From an uncultured Allomuricauda sp. (GTDB taxonomy: Bacteria > Bacteroidota > Bacteroidia > Flavobacteriales > Flavobacteriaceae), in NCBI RefSeq assembly GCF_947501165.1, contig NZ_CANMUU010000001.1:1054001-1118000 (forward strand): a DNA stretch of 64,000 nucleotides, given 5' to 3'. Positions 52,621 to 61,709 of this stretch are shown here, piece after piece. The translations under genes were made by a program, and so were the position numbers. Numbering within the stretch: the first letter of the stretch is position 1; each line of letters starts with the position of its first letter. The notes below the pieces were generated by a model that was given only the letters and a program-made list of their open reading frames with translations, was not told where the DNA came from and did not search any database.

Positions 52621-53742
52621 CTAGTTTTTCAAAGAAATGGTCTTTCCCGTTTTGGCACTTTCCCTTGCAGCATCCAAAATTTCCATGACCACCATATTGT
52701 TTTCTAGGGAAGAAAGGTTGTAGGGGGATAGGCTTACACCTCCTTTTACAATGGCGGCCAACAGAGAGAAGGGGTCATTATAAGGTGCCTCTCGTTCAGC
52801 TAAGGTGGTTTTTTCTTCTTCAAACCCATCATAGCCTTCAGCAATGTGTATACGAAGGTCGTTTCGGTTATCGGCATAAATGGCTCCTGTTAACCCGTAC
52901 AGCTCCATGTCTTTTCTGCCTATGGGCCAATTCCAAGAGGCTTCAATAATGGCTTGGGCCGTATCGTAGGTAAGCAGTATGGTGGCGTCATCGTCCACTT
53001 TGGGGTTATTTTCAGCTTGTAGTTGTTGTGTAATTGCAGTTACCGTATTGGGTCGTTTTCCCTGCATCAGCCAAGTCATGAGATTGGCCCCGTAGCAACC
53101 AAAATCGGTTATTGCACCACCTCCATTTTCCTTGGGGTCGGTGAGCCAGTCCAAAAACTCTTTGTTCACCCCAATTTTTTTTGGGCCTCTATGCCCATCA
53201 CGCACAATCACTTTTCGCAAATCCCCAATCTTACCTTCATCCAACAGTGCTTTGGCTTTGTGATTTGTGGGATACCATGTGGTTTCGTAATTGGTGAGCA
53301 GGTGTATATTGTATTTTTCGGCCAAGGCCTTCATCTTTTCGGCATGGTCCATGCTCACGGCCAAGGGTTTTTCCACCATCACATGAATCCCTTTTGGGGC
53401 ACAGGTTTCCACCACTTCCAAATGGTCATAAATAGTTCCAAAAGCAGTTACCGCTTCGGGACGGGTCGCCGCAATCATCTCCTCCAAAGAGTCATATACC
53501 AAATCCATGGAAAAGCCATGCTGCTCTGCATAGCGTTGGGCCAAATCCCGATTAGGTTCGGCAATGCCCACAATTTCAATATCTCCAATATCGTCCCTTC
53601 CCAAAATCCAGTGTACATGGGTATGGGTTAAGCCCGCCACACCCACTTTCAAAGGTTTTTCTTGGGATTGGATGTTGTATGATACCATCATAACCAAACT
53701 GAACATAAAAAGGAAGTTGTTTTTCATGGAATGAAGCGTCAT
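52621..53742 (-). CDS. Gfo/Idh/MocA-family oxidoreductase
   Basis: A 373-residue oxidoreductase with an N-terminal signal-like segment (LFMFSLVMMVSYNIQSQ) and a Rossmann domain starting VGVAGLTHTHVHWILG. The conserved EKPLAVS motif, with the catalytic-type Lys, is followed by GHRGPKKIG and GGGAITDFGCYGANLMTWLM. The family oxidises or epimerises sugars and cyclitols, often with tightly bound NAD(P). Periplasmic export occurs in Bacteroidota members. The ATG at 53742 directly follows the stop of the isochorismatase-like gene; MKNNF at 53727 is an alternative start giving a better signal peptide. Confidence 0.88.
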   Translation of the reverse strand: MTLHSMKNNFLFMFSLVMMVSYNIQSQEKPLKVGVAGLTHTHVHWILGRDDIGDIEIVGIAEPNRDLAQRYAEQHGFSMDLVYDSLEEMIAATRPEAVTAFGTIYDHLEVVETCAPKGIHVMVEKPLAVSMDHAEKMKALAEKYNIHLLTNYETTWYPTNHKAKALLDEGKIGDLRKVIVRDGHRGPKKIGVNKEFLDWLTDPKENGGGAITDFGCYGANLMTWLMQGKRPNTVTAITQQLQAENNPKVDDDATILLTYDTAQAIIEASWNWPIGRKDMELYGLTGAIYADNRNDLRIHIAEGYDGFEEEKTTLAEREAPYNDPFSLLAAIVKGGVSLSPYNLSSLENNMVVMEILDAARESAKTGKTISLKN

Positions 53743-54291
53743 TTATAACTCACTTAAAAGTGTGACCGTATCTTTAATGGTAGCAAACTCATCCTTGAGG
53801 TTGGCCAGTTCAATTTGGTGTACCATATCGGCCCCAATAAATTTTCCATCAATCCCTTTTTTGCTAAAGGCGGCCGTAGCATCGGAAATTAGGGTCACAT
53901 CAAAACCCAAATTGGCGGCCATACGGGTAGAGGTGGAAATGCAATGTTCCGTGGTCAATCCGGTTATGACCACCTTATGAATGCCTTTTTGTTGTAATTG
54001 TTGCTCAAGGTCGGTTCCGATAAAGGCGCTGTTCACATTTTTTTGAATGACAGGCTCTTCGTTTTTTGGAGCGACTCCTGGATAAAAAGCATGGGTTTCC
54101 TTTGAAGGGTGTAGCGGTGATTCCAAATTGGTGGAACAGTGTTGCACATGAAATATGGGTAACTCTTTTTCCCGAAAGCTATTCAAGATTTTGGCGCAAT
54201 TTTCCTCGGCTTCGGGATTGTTCCGTTCTTCTCCGTAATATCCGGTTTCTTGAATTCCTTTTTGAATGTCGATGAGTAATAATGCGGTCAT
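53743..54291 (-). CDS. Isochorismatase-like cysteine hydrolase
   Basis: A 182-residue hydrolase with the triad of this family: Asp in LLLIDIQKGIQ, Lys in EPVIQKNVNSAFIGT and Cys in TGLTTEHCISTSTRMA, preceded by a cis-peptide-like VVITG. The family includes nicotinamidases, isochorismatases and ureido/biuret hydrolases; the substrate here is not determinable. It is directly upstream of the Gfo/Idh oxidoreductase with no intergenic base, so they are translationally coupled. Confidence 0.9.
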   Translation of the reverse strand: MTALLLIDIQKGIQETGYYGEERNNPEAEENCAKILNSFREKELPIFHVQHCSTNLESPLHPSKETHAFYPGVAPKNEEPVIQKNVNSAFIGTDLEQQLQQKGIHKVVITGLTTEHCISTSTRMAANLGFDVTLISDATAAFSKKGIDGKFIGADMVHQIELANLKDEFATIKDTVTLLSEL

Positions 54292-54321
54292 AGGTAGTAA
54301 AGCTTATGACCAATTTAGGGA

Positions 54322-54840
54322 TTAAAAACGGAAACCTATGGACAATCCGCCACGGTACATAAAGTCATCTTGAAAATCTTCGGGATTGATGTTTCTTCCG
54401 AAACCTGCAAAGATTTCCAGGCTGAACTTTTCACTTCGCGTCACCCATTTATTTCCCAATCCCAGACCTAAAGCTACCGTACTATAATCATTGTTCCTAA
54501 AGCCGATTTCATCTTCGGAAATTTCATCTTCACCTGTGTAATACAGGCCAAAGGCTTCTGCAAAAAACCCACTTCGAGGCTGATAACCAAAGTAAGCCCT
54601 GAAGTTGGGACCTATTCCAAAGTTTCCATTGAAGTCGGTAGCATCATTGTCAAAATAGACGGTTCCCCCAATACTGGTATCCTCGCTGAAGAAATACTCG
54701 TATGAGCCTTCAACTGTCGTGGTGGCCAAAAACAGTCCAATATTAAATTTCAGTTCGTTGTTGTTGTCGAATCTAGGATAGGCCTGCCCTATGGCAAGAT
54801 ATCCAGAAAACAAAACGATAAAGAATAGTATTCGTTTCAT
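54322..54840 (-). CDS. Small outer-membrane beta-barrel protein
   Basis: A 172-residue protein with signal peptide (FFIVLFSGYLAIGQA) and alternating aromatic/hydrophobic strands ending GLSIGFRF, an OmpW/OmpX-like eight-strand barrel. Strand examples are GSYEYFFSEDTSIGGTVYF and FGIGPNFRAYFGYQPRSG. Function unknown; small barrels of this type are common in flavobacteria. ATG 54840 gives the signal peptide and is used in preference to 54873. It follows the isochorismatase gene's start on the same strand by 30 bases. Confidence 0.8.
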   Translation of the reverse strand: MKRILFFIVLFSGYLAIGQAYPRFDNNNELKFNIGLFLATTTVEGSYEYFFSEDTSIGGTVYFDNDATDFNGNFGIGPNFRAYFGYQPRSGFFAEAFGLYYTGEDEISEDEIGFRNNDYSTVALGLGLGNKWVTRSEKFSLEIFAGFGRNINPEDFQDDFMYRGGLSIGFRF

Positions 54841-54960
54841 GGTCAAGGGTTTAAACACTATTGACACAATCAATTAGTGTTCCAAAAAACAAAGGTAATG
54901 GCTTCTTTGGTCAAAATGGTTTTAAAGAGCCGTGCACAATGGTTATTTTTAGTGAAAAAT

Positions 54961-55731
54961 ATGAGCATGACCATAGTTTCCTATAATGTAAATGGTATTC
55001 GAGCGGCCCTGAACAAAGGGTTCATTGATTGGTTGACAAGCGTAAACCCTGATGTGGTTTGCTTGCAAGAGACCAAAGCCCTAAAAGAACAAGTGAATGT
55101 TGAAGCTTTTGAAAAGTCGGGATACCCTTTTCATTACTGGTTCAGTGCCGAGAAGAAAGGGTATAGTGGGGTGGCCTTGTTGTGCAAAGAACAACCAGAC
55201 CATATTGAATATGGAACGGGTATAGATTATATGGATCATGAGGGAAGAAATATCCGAGCAGATTTTGGAGACCTTTCGGTGATGAGCATGTACCTTCCTT
55301 CAGGAACCAACATGGACCGTTTGGAGTTTAAACTTACGTACATGGCGGACTTTCAGAAGTATGCCAATACGCTCAGAAACGATAGACCCAACTTGATTGT
55401 TTGCGGCGATTACAACATTTGCCATGAAGCCATTGATATTCATGACCCAGTGCGAAACAAAAATGTTTCAGGTTTTTTGCCTGTGGAGCGCGAATGGATA
55501 GGGAATTTTATGAACAGCGGATTCATTGATAGCTTCCGGCACTTTAATAAAGAACCGCACAATTATACGTGGTGGAGTTACAGGGCCAATTCCCGAGCCA
55601 ACAATAAGGGTTGGCGTTTGGATTACGGGATGGTGGCCAATTCGCTGGAAAACCGATTAAAGCGTTCCGTAATTCTTTCAGAAGCCAAACATAGTGATCA
55701 TTGTCCCATTTTACTAGAGGTGGAAAAATAA
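54961..55731 (+). CDS. xth: Exodeoxyribonuclease III
   Basis: A 256-residue EEP-fold DNA repair nuclease acting on AP sites and 3' ends. Motifs in order: YNVNGIRAALNKGF, VVCLQETKA, RADFGDLSVMSMYLPSG, VCGDYNICHEAIDI, GFIDSFRHF and the terminal HSDHCPILLEV. All catalytic positions are kept. Start choice: MSMTIVSYN at 54961 or MTIVSYN at 54967; the frame is open to 54877, but the extra N-terminus is not typical of the family. Unlike the EEP nuclease at 30782 it has no signal peptide. Confidence 0.92.
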   Translation: MSMTIVSYNVNGIRAALNKGFIDWLTSVNPDVVCLQETKALKEQVNVEAFEKSGYPFHYWFSAEKKGYSGVALLCKEQPDHIEYGTGIDYMDHEGRNIRADFGDLSVMSMYLPSGTNMDRLEFKLTYMADFQKYANTLRNDRPNLIVCGDYNICHEAIDIHDPVRNKNVSGFLPVEREWIGNFMNSGFIDSFRHFNKEPHNYTWWSYRANSRANNKGWRLDYGMVANSLENRLKRSVILSEAKHSDHCPILLEVEK

Positions 55732-55763
55732 CGATAGGTTAAAATCCTTCGATAAGGATATCT

Positions 55764-55771
55764 TATTTTTG
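55764..55771 (+). promoter_or_regulatory. Candidate -7 box of the aldo/keto reductase gene
   Basis: TATTTTTG fits TAnnTTTG 22 bases before the ATG. No clear TTG at the -33 position. Confidence 0.4.
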
Positions 55772-55793
55772 CCTCTTTCAAATTGAAAATTGC

Positions 55794-56834
55794 ATGAAAT
55801 ACACCAGAATTCCCCATACCAAAATCAGAGTAAGTAAGATTTGTTTAGGAACCATGACCTTTGGAAGGCAGAATAGCGAAGAGGAAGGCCATGAGCAAAT
55901 GGATTACGCGTTGGACCAAGGCATCAATTTTTTTGATACGGCAGAGCTTTATCCAGTTCCAGCTAAAAAAGAATTGTATGCAGTTACAGAGGAATTTATT
56001 GGGAGTTGGTTCAAAAAAACAGGGAATCGCGATAGAGTGGTATTAGCCTCGAAAATTGCAGGAAGGGCTGATTTCACCAAACATATTAGGACTACAGGTT
56101 TTAGCAGGGATTCCATCATCAAAGCAGTTGAAGGAAGTTTACAACGACTGCAAACGGATTATATCGATTTATACCAGCTGCATTGGCCAGAACGAAATAC
56201 CAATTATTTTGGGCAAAGAGGATTTGATGCCCACGCCCTGGATATGTGGGAAGATAATATTCACCAAGTTTTGGAGACGTTGAGAGACCTTATAAGTGAG
56301 GGGAAAATTCGGCATGTGGGTCTGTCCAATGAAAGTCCTTGGGGGACCATGCGTTTTTTGGAAGAAAGCAAAGTACATGAGAGTTTGCCCAGAATGCTAA
56401 CCATACAAAACCCTTATAGTTTGCTGAACCGTTTATTTGAAGTAGGACTTTCTGAGGTATCCATCCGGGAAAGCATTGGTCTACTCGCCTATTCTCCTTT
56501 AGGATTTGGGGTGTTGAGCGGCAAGTATTTGGATGAAATACAGCCCCGAAAAGGTCGAATCACGCTGTTCCCGAACTATAACAGATATAGTGGCCCCATC
56601 TCCGTGGAGGCCACAAGAAAGTACAATGATTTGGCTAAGGCCCATGGATTGAGTCTAGCTCAAATGTCTTTGGCTTTTGTGAACACACGTCCTTTTGTTA
56701 CCAGTAACATTATTGGAGCAACCACGATGGACCAATTGAAAGAAAATATAGAAAGCATTGATGTTGACCTTTCAGATGAGGTTTTGGATGGAATCGAGGA
56801 AATCCATAACGCTATACCGAATCCAGCGCCTTAG
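55794..56834 (+). CDS. Aldo/keto reductase, Tas-like
   Basis: A 346-residue NADPH-dependent reductase of the TIM-barrel AKR family. N-terminal RIPHTKIRVSKICLGTMTFG is typical. Catalytic residues are visible: Asp and Tyr in NFFDTAELYPVP, Lys in VLASKIAG and His in DYIDLYQLHWPER. The segment HVGLSNESPWG and C-terminal SNIIGATTMDQLKENIESID are as in E. coli Tas. The physiological substrate is unknown. It stands alone between xth and radA, convergent with radA by 3 bases. Confidence 0.9.
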   Translation: MKYTRIPHTKIRVSKICLGTMTFGRQNSEEEGHEQMDYALDQGINFFDTAELYPVPAKKELYAVTEEFIGSWFKKTGNRDRVVLASKIAGRADFTKHIRTTGFSRDSIIKAVEGSLQRLQTDYIDLYQLHWPERNTNYFGQRGFDAHALDMWEDNIHQVLETLRDLISEGKIRHVGLSNESPWGTMRFLEESKVHESLPRMLTIQNPYSLLNRLFEVGLSEVSIRESIGLLAYSPLGFGVLSGKYLDEIQPRKGRITLFPNYNRYSGPISVEATRKYNDLAKAHGLSLAQMSLAFVNTRPFVTSNIIGATTMDQLKENIESIDVDLSDEVLDGIEEIHNAIPNPAP

Positions 56835-56837
56835 AGC

Positions 56838-58202
56838 TTAGCCAAATAGGTGGGAAACCAAATCTTCAATCTTGGAAACCAACTGCACCTGGATATTCGG
56901 ATTCTTTAAGCCTATTTTATTGTTTTTAGACACATAAATGGTTTGAAAGCCCAGTTTTTCGGCTTCTAAAATACGTTGGTCTACTCGTTGCACTGGTCGT
57001 ATTTCCCCGGCAAGTCCAACTTCGGCGGCAAAGCATACCCCCTTTTCAATGGGAATATCTGAATTGCTGGATAAAATGGAAGCCATTACCGCTAAATCGA
57101 TGGCAGGGTCATCCACAGAAATACCCCCTGTAATGTTTAAGAAAACATCTTTTGCCCCCAATTTAAAACCCGCTCTTTTTTCCAAAACTGCCAACAACAT
57201 ATTCAATCGTTTGGCATTGAAACCTGTTGCCGAACGTTGAGGTGTGCCATACACAGCGCTGCTCACCAAAGCTTGAATCTCAATAAGTAGTGGACGCATG
57301 CCTTCTACCGTAGCAGCTATTGCCGTTCCACTCAAGTTTTCGTCATTTTTGGAAATCAATACTTCGGAAGGATTGTTCACTTCACGAAGGCCGCTGCCCT
57401 GCATTTCGTAAATGCCCAATTCCGCTGTAGAGCCAAATCTATTTTTGAGAGAGCGGAGAATTCGGTATACGTAGTTCCTATCGCCTTCAAATTGAAGCAC
57501 GGTATCTACCATGTGTTCCAAAATCTTGGGTCCTGCAATATTTCCATCTTTGGTAATATGACCAACAAGAATTACCGGAGTATGGGTTTCCTTGGCAAAT
57601 TTGATAAGCTCAGCGGTACTTTCCCTAATTTGGGAGATACTTCCTGCTCCAGAATCTACATAATCGGTATGCAGGGTTTGGATGGAATCGATGATTACCA
57701 AATCCGGTTCCAAAGAAGTAATTTGTTGAAATATGTTTTGGGTTTTTGTCTCGGTGAGGATGAAGCAATTTTCGCTTGACGGGAGGATGCGGTCTGCCCG
57801 CATTTTGATTTGCTTTTGACTTTCCTCTCCTGAAACATACAATGTTTTGTAAGGTAGTTTCAAGGCTATTTGAAGGAGCAATGTACTTTTTCCAATACCG
57901 GGCTCACCGCCAAGTAAGGTCAACGAACCAGGAACCAATCCGCCGCCCAACACACGATTGAACTCCATATCTTGGGTGTCCAAGCGCAATTCTTTCTCCT
58001 GTGTAATTTCTGATACTCTTACTGGAGAACCAGCTCTTTTCGACGTAGGCGTAGAACTTGATTTCCAAGCTGGCTTTACTTCTTTTTGAATAACTTCTTC
58101 AACAATGCTATTCCATTGTTTGCATGAAGAGCATTGTCCAATCCATTTTGGGTATTGGGCTCCACAATTCTGACAAAAAAAAGAAGTTTTTACTTTGGCC
58201 AC
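56838..58202 (-). CDS. radA: DNA repair protein RadA
   Basis: A 454-residue RadA (Sms), a RecA-related helicase for branch migration in recombination and repair. Domains: N-terminal Cys4 zinc finger (CQNCGAQYPKWIGQCSSC), a RecA-like ATPase with Walker A GGEPGIGKSTLLLQI, Walker B LVIIDSIQT, and the RadA-specific KNRFG motif in LRSLKNRFGSTAELGIYEM. A C-terminal Lon-like domain follows (about residues 290-454, GGISVDDPAIDLAVMASI). The start is GTG at 58202; no ATG precedes the zinc finger. A box TATCTTTA in the preceding 55 bases is close to the -7 consensus. Confidence 0.95.
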   Translation of the reverse strand: MAKVKTSFFCQNCGAQYPKWIGQCSSCKQWNSIVEEVIQKEVKPAWKSSSTPTSKRAGSPVRVSEITQEKELRLDTQDMEFNRVLGGGLVPGSLTLLGGEPGIGKSTLLLQIALKLPYKTLYVSGEESQKQIKMRADRILPSSENCFILTETKTQNIFQQITSLEPDLVIIDSIQTLHTDYVDSGAGSISQIRESTAELIKFAKETHTPVILVGHITKDGNIAGPKILEHMVDTVLQFEGDRNYVYRILRSLKNRFGSTAELGIYEMQGSGLREVNNPSEVLISKNDENLSGTAIAATVEGMRPLLIEIQALVSSAVYGTPQRSATGFNAKRLNMLLAVLEKRAGFKLGAKDVFLNITGGISVDDPAIDLAVMASILSSNSDIPIEKGVCFAAEVGLAGEIRPVQRVDQRILEAEKLGFQTIYVSKNNKIGLKNPNIQVQLVSKIEDLVSHLFG

Positions 58203-58257
58203 TTGCCCAAAATTTGAGGCTAAAGATAGTATAAAGTACTCAACTTATTTTAAGGGA

Positions 58258-59400
58258 TTAGTAACCGAAATCAGCCTTGAGCGCATCAATTTTTTCAAGA
58301 GCCATATCCTTGGTCAAGAAGTCAATTTCTTCCATTTGAAACGCTTTTTCAAACGTTTTGAATGCCTTTTTAGGTTCTCCCAATTGCTCGTAATATTCTC
58401 CCTCAAAATAAAAGCCCAACATGGTTTCTGAGTATTCTTTTTTACAGATTTCCGCCAAAGGTTTCAAAGATTCAAAATCCTCTTTCTTTAGGCAGCCTGC
58501 ATAAATGGCCATAATATCGTTAAGCCCCACCGATTTTTTATACCCTAAAAGTTCCTCAATTCTGGCATAGCGTTCTTCCAGATATTGGAAAACCGGCTCA
58601 TTGGAAGTCAATATTTCTGTCTTGTATTCTTTTGGACTTATGGGTCTGAACATTTTGAAAACATTATCGAATGCTTTGCTTATGCCATAGGTCGCAATTG
58701 AAATATGGTCTGCATTGTCATATTCATCAAAATAATAATGCAAAGATTCCTTATCTATGGATTTAATGGCATTGTTCATTTGAAGAATTCGTTGCCGATC
58801 CTCTGTCTTTTCTTTTTCGAGAATGATGTTGTAAAAGATTTCTTGATCTAAATCTGAAAGACGCGCAGGAACGCGACTTTCCATATCAGTCGCCAAAACG
58901 GGAGACACAATCACATAACTATTGAAATAGGATCTATCCTTGAATAAAAAGTAATTGCCAAAGTTGGCGGTAATGTCATATCCCACAAACATTTTGAAAG
59001 GGGCAATATTATATTGGGTCTCCAAATAAGCAATAAGTTCAGTGCCCAAGAACTCATAAAACTTGGCACCTTTTTCTGTAGGCAAACCTGTGGACTGCTC
59101 AAAGTCGCAGTCATCCCAACGCAAATCATTTTCTGATTGATGGACACCTACCACAATGGCTTCGGGCATTCTGCTATGCGCACCATACACTTTCGCATTC
59201 GCCACAACAACATCAAAAAGATAATCCGCATCGAGAACAACAATCAGAGGGTATTTCTTGTCCTCAGAGTAATTTTCTGGGAAATAATAGGAAACGTTTC
59301 TTCTTTCCTGAAGCTTAAAAGATTCAAAGATTTCTTGTTTTACCTGACCGGCAAGGCTGAGGCTAACCATGCCAATAAGCAGGAACAGATATTTTTTCAT
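58258..59400 (-). CDS. Secreted esterase-fold protein lacking the Ser nucleophile
   Basis: A 380-residue exported protein (signal peptide MVSLSLAGQ) with an esterase D-type alpha/beta hydrolase domain: VSYYFPENYSEDKKYPLIVVLDADYLFD and EAIVVGVHQSENDLRWDD. At the nucleophile elbow, normally G-x-S-x-G, it reads VGYDITANFG, with Asp142 in place of Ser. The C-terminal 80 residues have TPR-like helices (ETMLGFYFEGEYYEQLGEPKKAF). Classical esterase activity is therefore doubtful. It lies 26 bases after the flippase-like gene in the panC-panD run. Confidence 0.8.
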   Translation of the reverse strand: MKKYLFLLIGMVSLSLAGQVKQEIFESFKLQERRNVSYYFPENYSEDKKYPLIVVLDADYLFDVVVANAKVYGAHSRMPEAIVVGVHQSENDLRWDDCDFEQSTGLPTEKGAKFYEFLGTELIAYLETQYNIAPFKMFVGYDITANFGNYFLFKDRSYFNSYVIVSPVLATDMESRVPARLSDLDQEIFYNIILEKEKTEDRQRILQMNNAIKSIDKESLHYYFDEYDNADHISIATYGISKAFDNVFKMFRPISPKEYKTEILTSNEPVFQYLEERYARIEELLGYKKSVGLNDIMAIYAGCLKKEDFESLKPLAEICKKEYSETMLGFYFEGEYYEQLGEPKKAFKTFEKAFQMEEIDFLTKDMALEKIDALKADFGY

Positions 59401-59426
59401 TTGGTTAAGTATAAGATGGTCGAGGT

Positions 59427-60392
59427 CTACCGATTTCTATTCAATAACGGTAGTACCATAAAGGATATTGTACCAAAAACGACCACCATCAAAGTCTGCG
59501 CAGTCCACATAATCCATCCGTAAGCATCTCCTGAAGTTTTACTAATGCCATAAACGGATAAAGCCGCAGTGACTACAATAGGGAAAAGTCCCAAACCACC
59601 ATTGGTGGTTGCCATAGCGAAAGCGCCAGCAACAAAGGCGACCAAAAAGGCGCCCAATGGTAGTTCTGTGGTTTCCGGCACAGTGAATTTAATGACCCAG
59701 AACATCCCAATATAGCAGGCCCAAATAAAGAAAGTGTGAAAGATGAAAGCCCCCCGGTGCTTCATTTTGAATATGCTCATAACTCCATCAAGAAGTCCGT
59801 TTAAAAAGGTCTTGATTTTTAGGGCGAAGCTTGAGGTAGATTTTTTTATGAGTCGGATTGCAATAACGAGTCCGAGTACACCCGCCAAAAGCAAGACGAG
59901 TGACCCAACAAGTCCAATTCCATTTTCTTCCAAAATGCCTAAAATTACATCAGTCTGGACCAGAAGAGCTGCAGTTATGACCAAGAGTAACATAATTACA
60001 TCAACAATTCTTTCTGTTACTATGGTGCCAAAACCTTTTTCAAAGGGAACTTTTTCGTAGGTGTTAAGGGCTGTGGCCCGCAGAATTTCCCCAGAACGAA
60101 GAACCAAGGTATTGGCAAAATAACTGGTAAGAATAATTAGAATGTTGTTAATTAGTTTTGGACGATATCCCAGGGGTTCTAAAAGGTAGTTCCATCGAAT
60201 AGCTCTGGAAACATGGCTAAGGATACCGATAAAAATGGATAAAAAGACCCAGATGGGGTCTGCACTTTTAATGGCTTCAAAAATTCTGGCCCTATCATCT
60301 GGAGTTGTGGAAGTGTAGGAATAGTATACTAGCCCCAATCCAATTAAAATGGGGACGGCGATTTTGAGAAACTTTTTTAAGGAGGTGCTCAA
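59427..60392 (-). CDS. Lysylphosphatidylglycerol synthase TM-domain (UPF0104/YbhN-like) protein
   Basis: A 321-residue integral membrane protein with about eight helices and the conserved SHVSRAIRWNYLLEPLGY segment and C-terminal NGGLGLFPIVVTAAL. The family includes the membrane part of MprF flippases, but here there is no synthase domain, so it resembles the stand-alone group of unknown substrate; lipid movement is inferred. The start is TTG at 60392, 2 bases after the panD stop, with no ATG for a long stretch, which indicates translational coupling to panD. Confidence 0.85.
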   Translation of the reverse strand: MSTSLKKFLKIAVPILIGLGLVYYSYTSTTPDDRARIFEAIKSADPIWVFLSIFIGILSHVSRAIRWNYLLEPLGYRPKLINNILIILTSYFANTLVLRSGEILRATALNTYEKVPFEKGFGTIVTERIVDVIMLLLVITAALLVQTDVILGILEENGIGLVGSLVLLLAGVLGLVIAIRLIKKSTSSFALKIKTFLNGLLDGVMSIFKMKHRGAFIFHTFFIWACYIGMFWVIKFTVPETTELPLGAFLVAFVAGAFAMATTNGGLGLFPIVVTAALSVYGISKTSGDAYGWIMWTAQTLMVVVFGTISFMVLPLLNRNR

Positions 60393-60394
60393 AA

Positions 60395-60745
60395 CTAGTT
60401 TAGCCTATTGGTTTCCTCGTTGGGGAATACTAAGGCAGGATTAAAAGATTTGGCCTCTTCAATGCCCATCCAAGCATAGGTTATCAAAATAAGTACATCA
60501 CCTACTGCAACTTTACGTGCAGCGGCCCCGTTTAGGGTTAGTTCACCAGAACCCCTTGGCCCTGGAATGGCATAGGTTTCCAATCGCTCTCCATTGTTAT
60601 TGTTCACAATCTGGACTTTTTCTCCCCGAATTATATTGGCAGCGTCCATCAAATCTTCATCAATGGTAATACTACCAATGTAATTGAGATCGGCCCCTGT
60701 GACCTTTACTCGATGTATCTTGGATTTTACAACTTCTACCTGCAT
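60395..60745 (-). CDS. panD: Aspartate 1-decarboxylase
   Basis: A 116-residue pyruvoyl enzyme making beta-alanine for pantothenate. The self-cleavage site is visible in [10 protein letters not shown] (Gly-Ser bond at about residue 24-25), preceded by [13 protein letters not shown]. The downstream [22 protein letters not shown] and [11 protein letters not shown] are standard. It is 13 bases after panC, the enzyme that uses its product, so both belong to one operon. Confidence 0.95.
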   Translation of the reverse strand: MQVEVVKSKIHRVKVTGADLNYIGSITIDEDLMDAANIIRGEKVQIVNNNNGERLETYAIPGPRGSGELTLNGAAARKVAVGDVLILITYAWMGIEEAKSFNPALVFPNEETNRLN

Positions 60746-60758
60746 GGCGCAAAATTAA

Positions 60759-61607
60759 TTAATTGAGTTTTAGGTTGTCTATTAAACGAACGTCATCCGC
60801 ATAAACGGCAATAAAAGCTCTATATTCTTTGTTCTTTTCTTTTGTTTTTATGGGCAGCAAAGTATCTTCATCCGAAATGCTGAAATATTCCAATTCAAAA
60901 TCCTCATTCTTTTCAAATTCCGACCCTACCCAATTCAATACATGATTTGCACTTTCCGTGCCAAACTTTTGCTTGGCAGTTTTCAGAGTATTGTATATAA
61001 AACTGGCCTTTTGTCGTAATTCCGTGCTTAGTCTTTCATTTCTGGAACTCATGGCCAATCCATTTGGCTCGCGCTCTATGGGGCAACCTATAACTTCAAC
61101 ACCAATATCGTTTTTTTCCACCAACTTTCGGATAACCTGAAGCTGCTGAAAATCTTTTTCTCCGAAATAAGCTTTGTCGGGAGATACGGTCCGTAAGAGT
61201 AAATCTACTATGGTTCCAACTCCTTCAAAATGCCCAGTTCTAAATCTTCCTTCCATTACTTGATCCAGTCCCTCAAAATCAAATGTTTTTGACTGCACCT
61301 TGGAATCATAAATATCATCGATTGAAGGGGCAAAAACGATAATCTCATTTGAGAGCCCATTTAAAAGCTGAACATCGCTTTCCAAGCTTCTGGGATATTT
61401 ATCTAAATCGTTGGCATTGTCAAATTGGGTTGGGTTGACAAAAATACTCACAACTACCTTCTTGTTTTCAGCAAGCGCCTTTTTAACCAATGATAAATGT
61501 CCCTGATGAAGGGCGCCCATTGTAGGAACCAGACCCAAAGTCTGGTCTTGCATTTCCTTTGATTTAAGGAAAGAAGAAAGGTCTGTTTTGGTGTAAAAAA
61601 TTGACAT
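60759..61607 (-). CDS. panC: Pantothenate synthetase
   Basis: A 282-residue enzyme joining pantoate and beta-alanine with ATP to make pantothenate. Signatures: LVPTMGALHQGHLSLVKKA, SIFVNPTQFDNANDLDKYPR, RFRTGHFEGVGTIVDLL, YFGEKDFQQLQ and the loop REPNGLAMSSRNERLS. It is the first gene of the minus-strand panC-panD-flippase-esterase run and has a -7 box upstream in a short divergent region shared with the GT5-like gene. Confidence 0.95.
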   Translation of the reverse strand: MSIFYTKTDLSSFLKSKEMQDQTLGLVPTMGALHQGHLSLVKKALAENKKVVVSIFVNPTQFDNANDLDKYPRSLESDVQLLNGLSNEIIVFAPSIDDIYDSKVQSKTFDFEGLDQVMEGRFRTGHFEGVGTIVDLLLRTVSPDKAYFGEKDFQQLQVIRKLVEKNDIGVEVIGCPIEREPNGLAMSSRNERLSTELRQKASFIYNTLKTAKQKFGTESANHVLNWVGSEFEKNEDFELEYFSISDEDTLLPIKTKEKNKEYRAFIAVYADDVRLIDNLKLN

Positions 61608-61626
61608 TCCGAGTATTAAAAGCGTG

Positions 61627-61634
61627 CAAAAATA
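61627..61634 (-). promoter_or_regulatory. Candidate -7 box of panC
   Basis: On the minus strand TATTTTTG fits TAnnTTTG and lies 20 bases before the panC ATG. Confidence 0.5.
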
Positions 61635-61665
61635 CTATAATTACTGGTAATCAGCATAATTTTTG

Positions 61666-61673
61666 TACTTTTG
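61666..61673 (+). promoter_or_regulatory. Candidate -7 box of the GT5-like gene
   Basis: TACTTTTG fits TAnnTTTG 37 bases before the ATG at 61710. The start of the resulting leader can form a small hairpin (CGTTTTT/AAAAACG). Confidence 0.5.
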
Positions 61674-61709
61674 CAGCTACGTTTTTCGGACAAGCAAAAA
61701 AACGACTTT

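Noticed and set aside
53023..53631. A 202-codon open frame on the plus strand, antisense to the Gfo/Idh gene
   Set aside because: The minus-strand frame has clear family motifs; the antisense protein is rich in Cys, His and Phe and matches no fold, as expected of a shadow frame.
59427..60392. Calling this gene mprF
   Set aside because: Only the membrane flippase-like part is present; the aminoacyl-transferase domain is absent.
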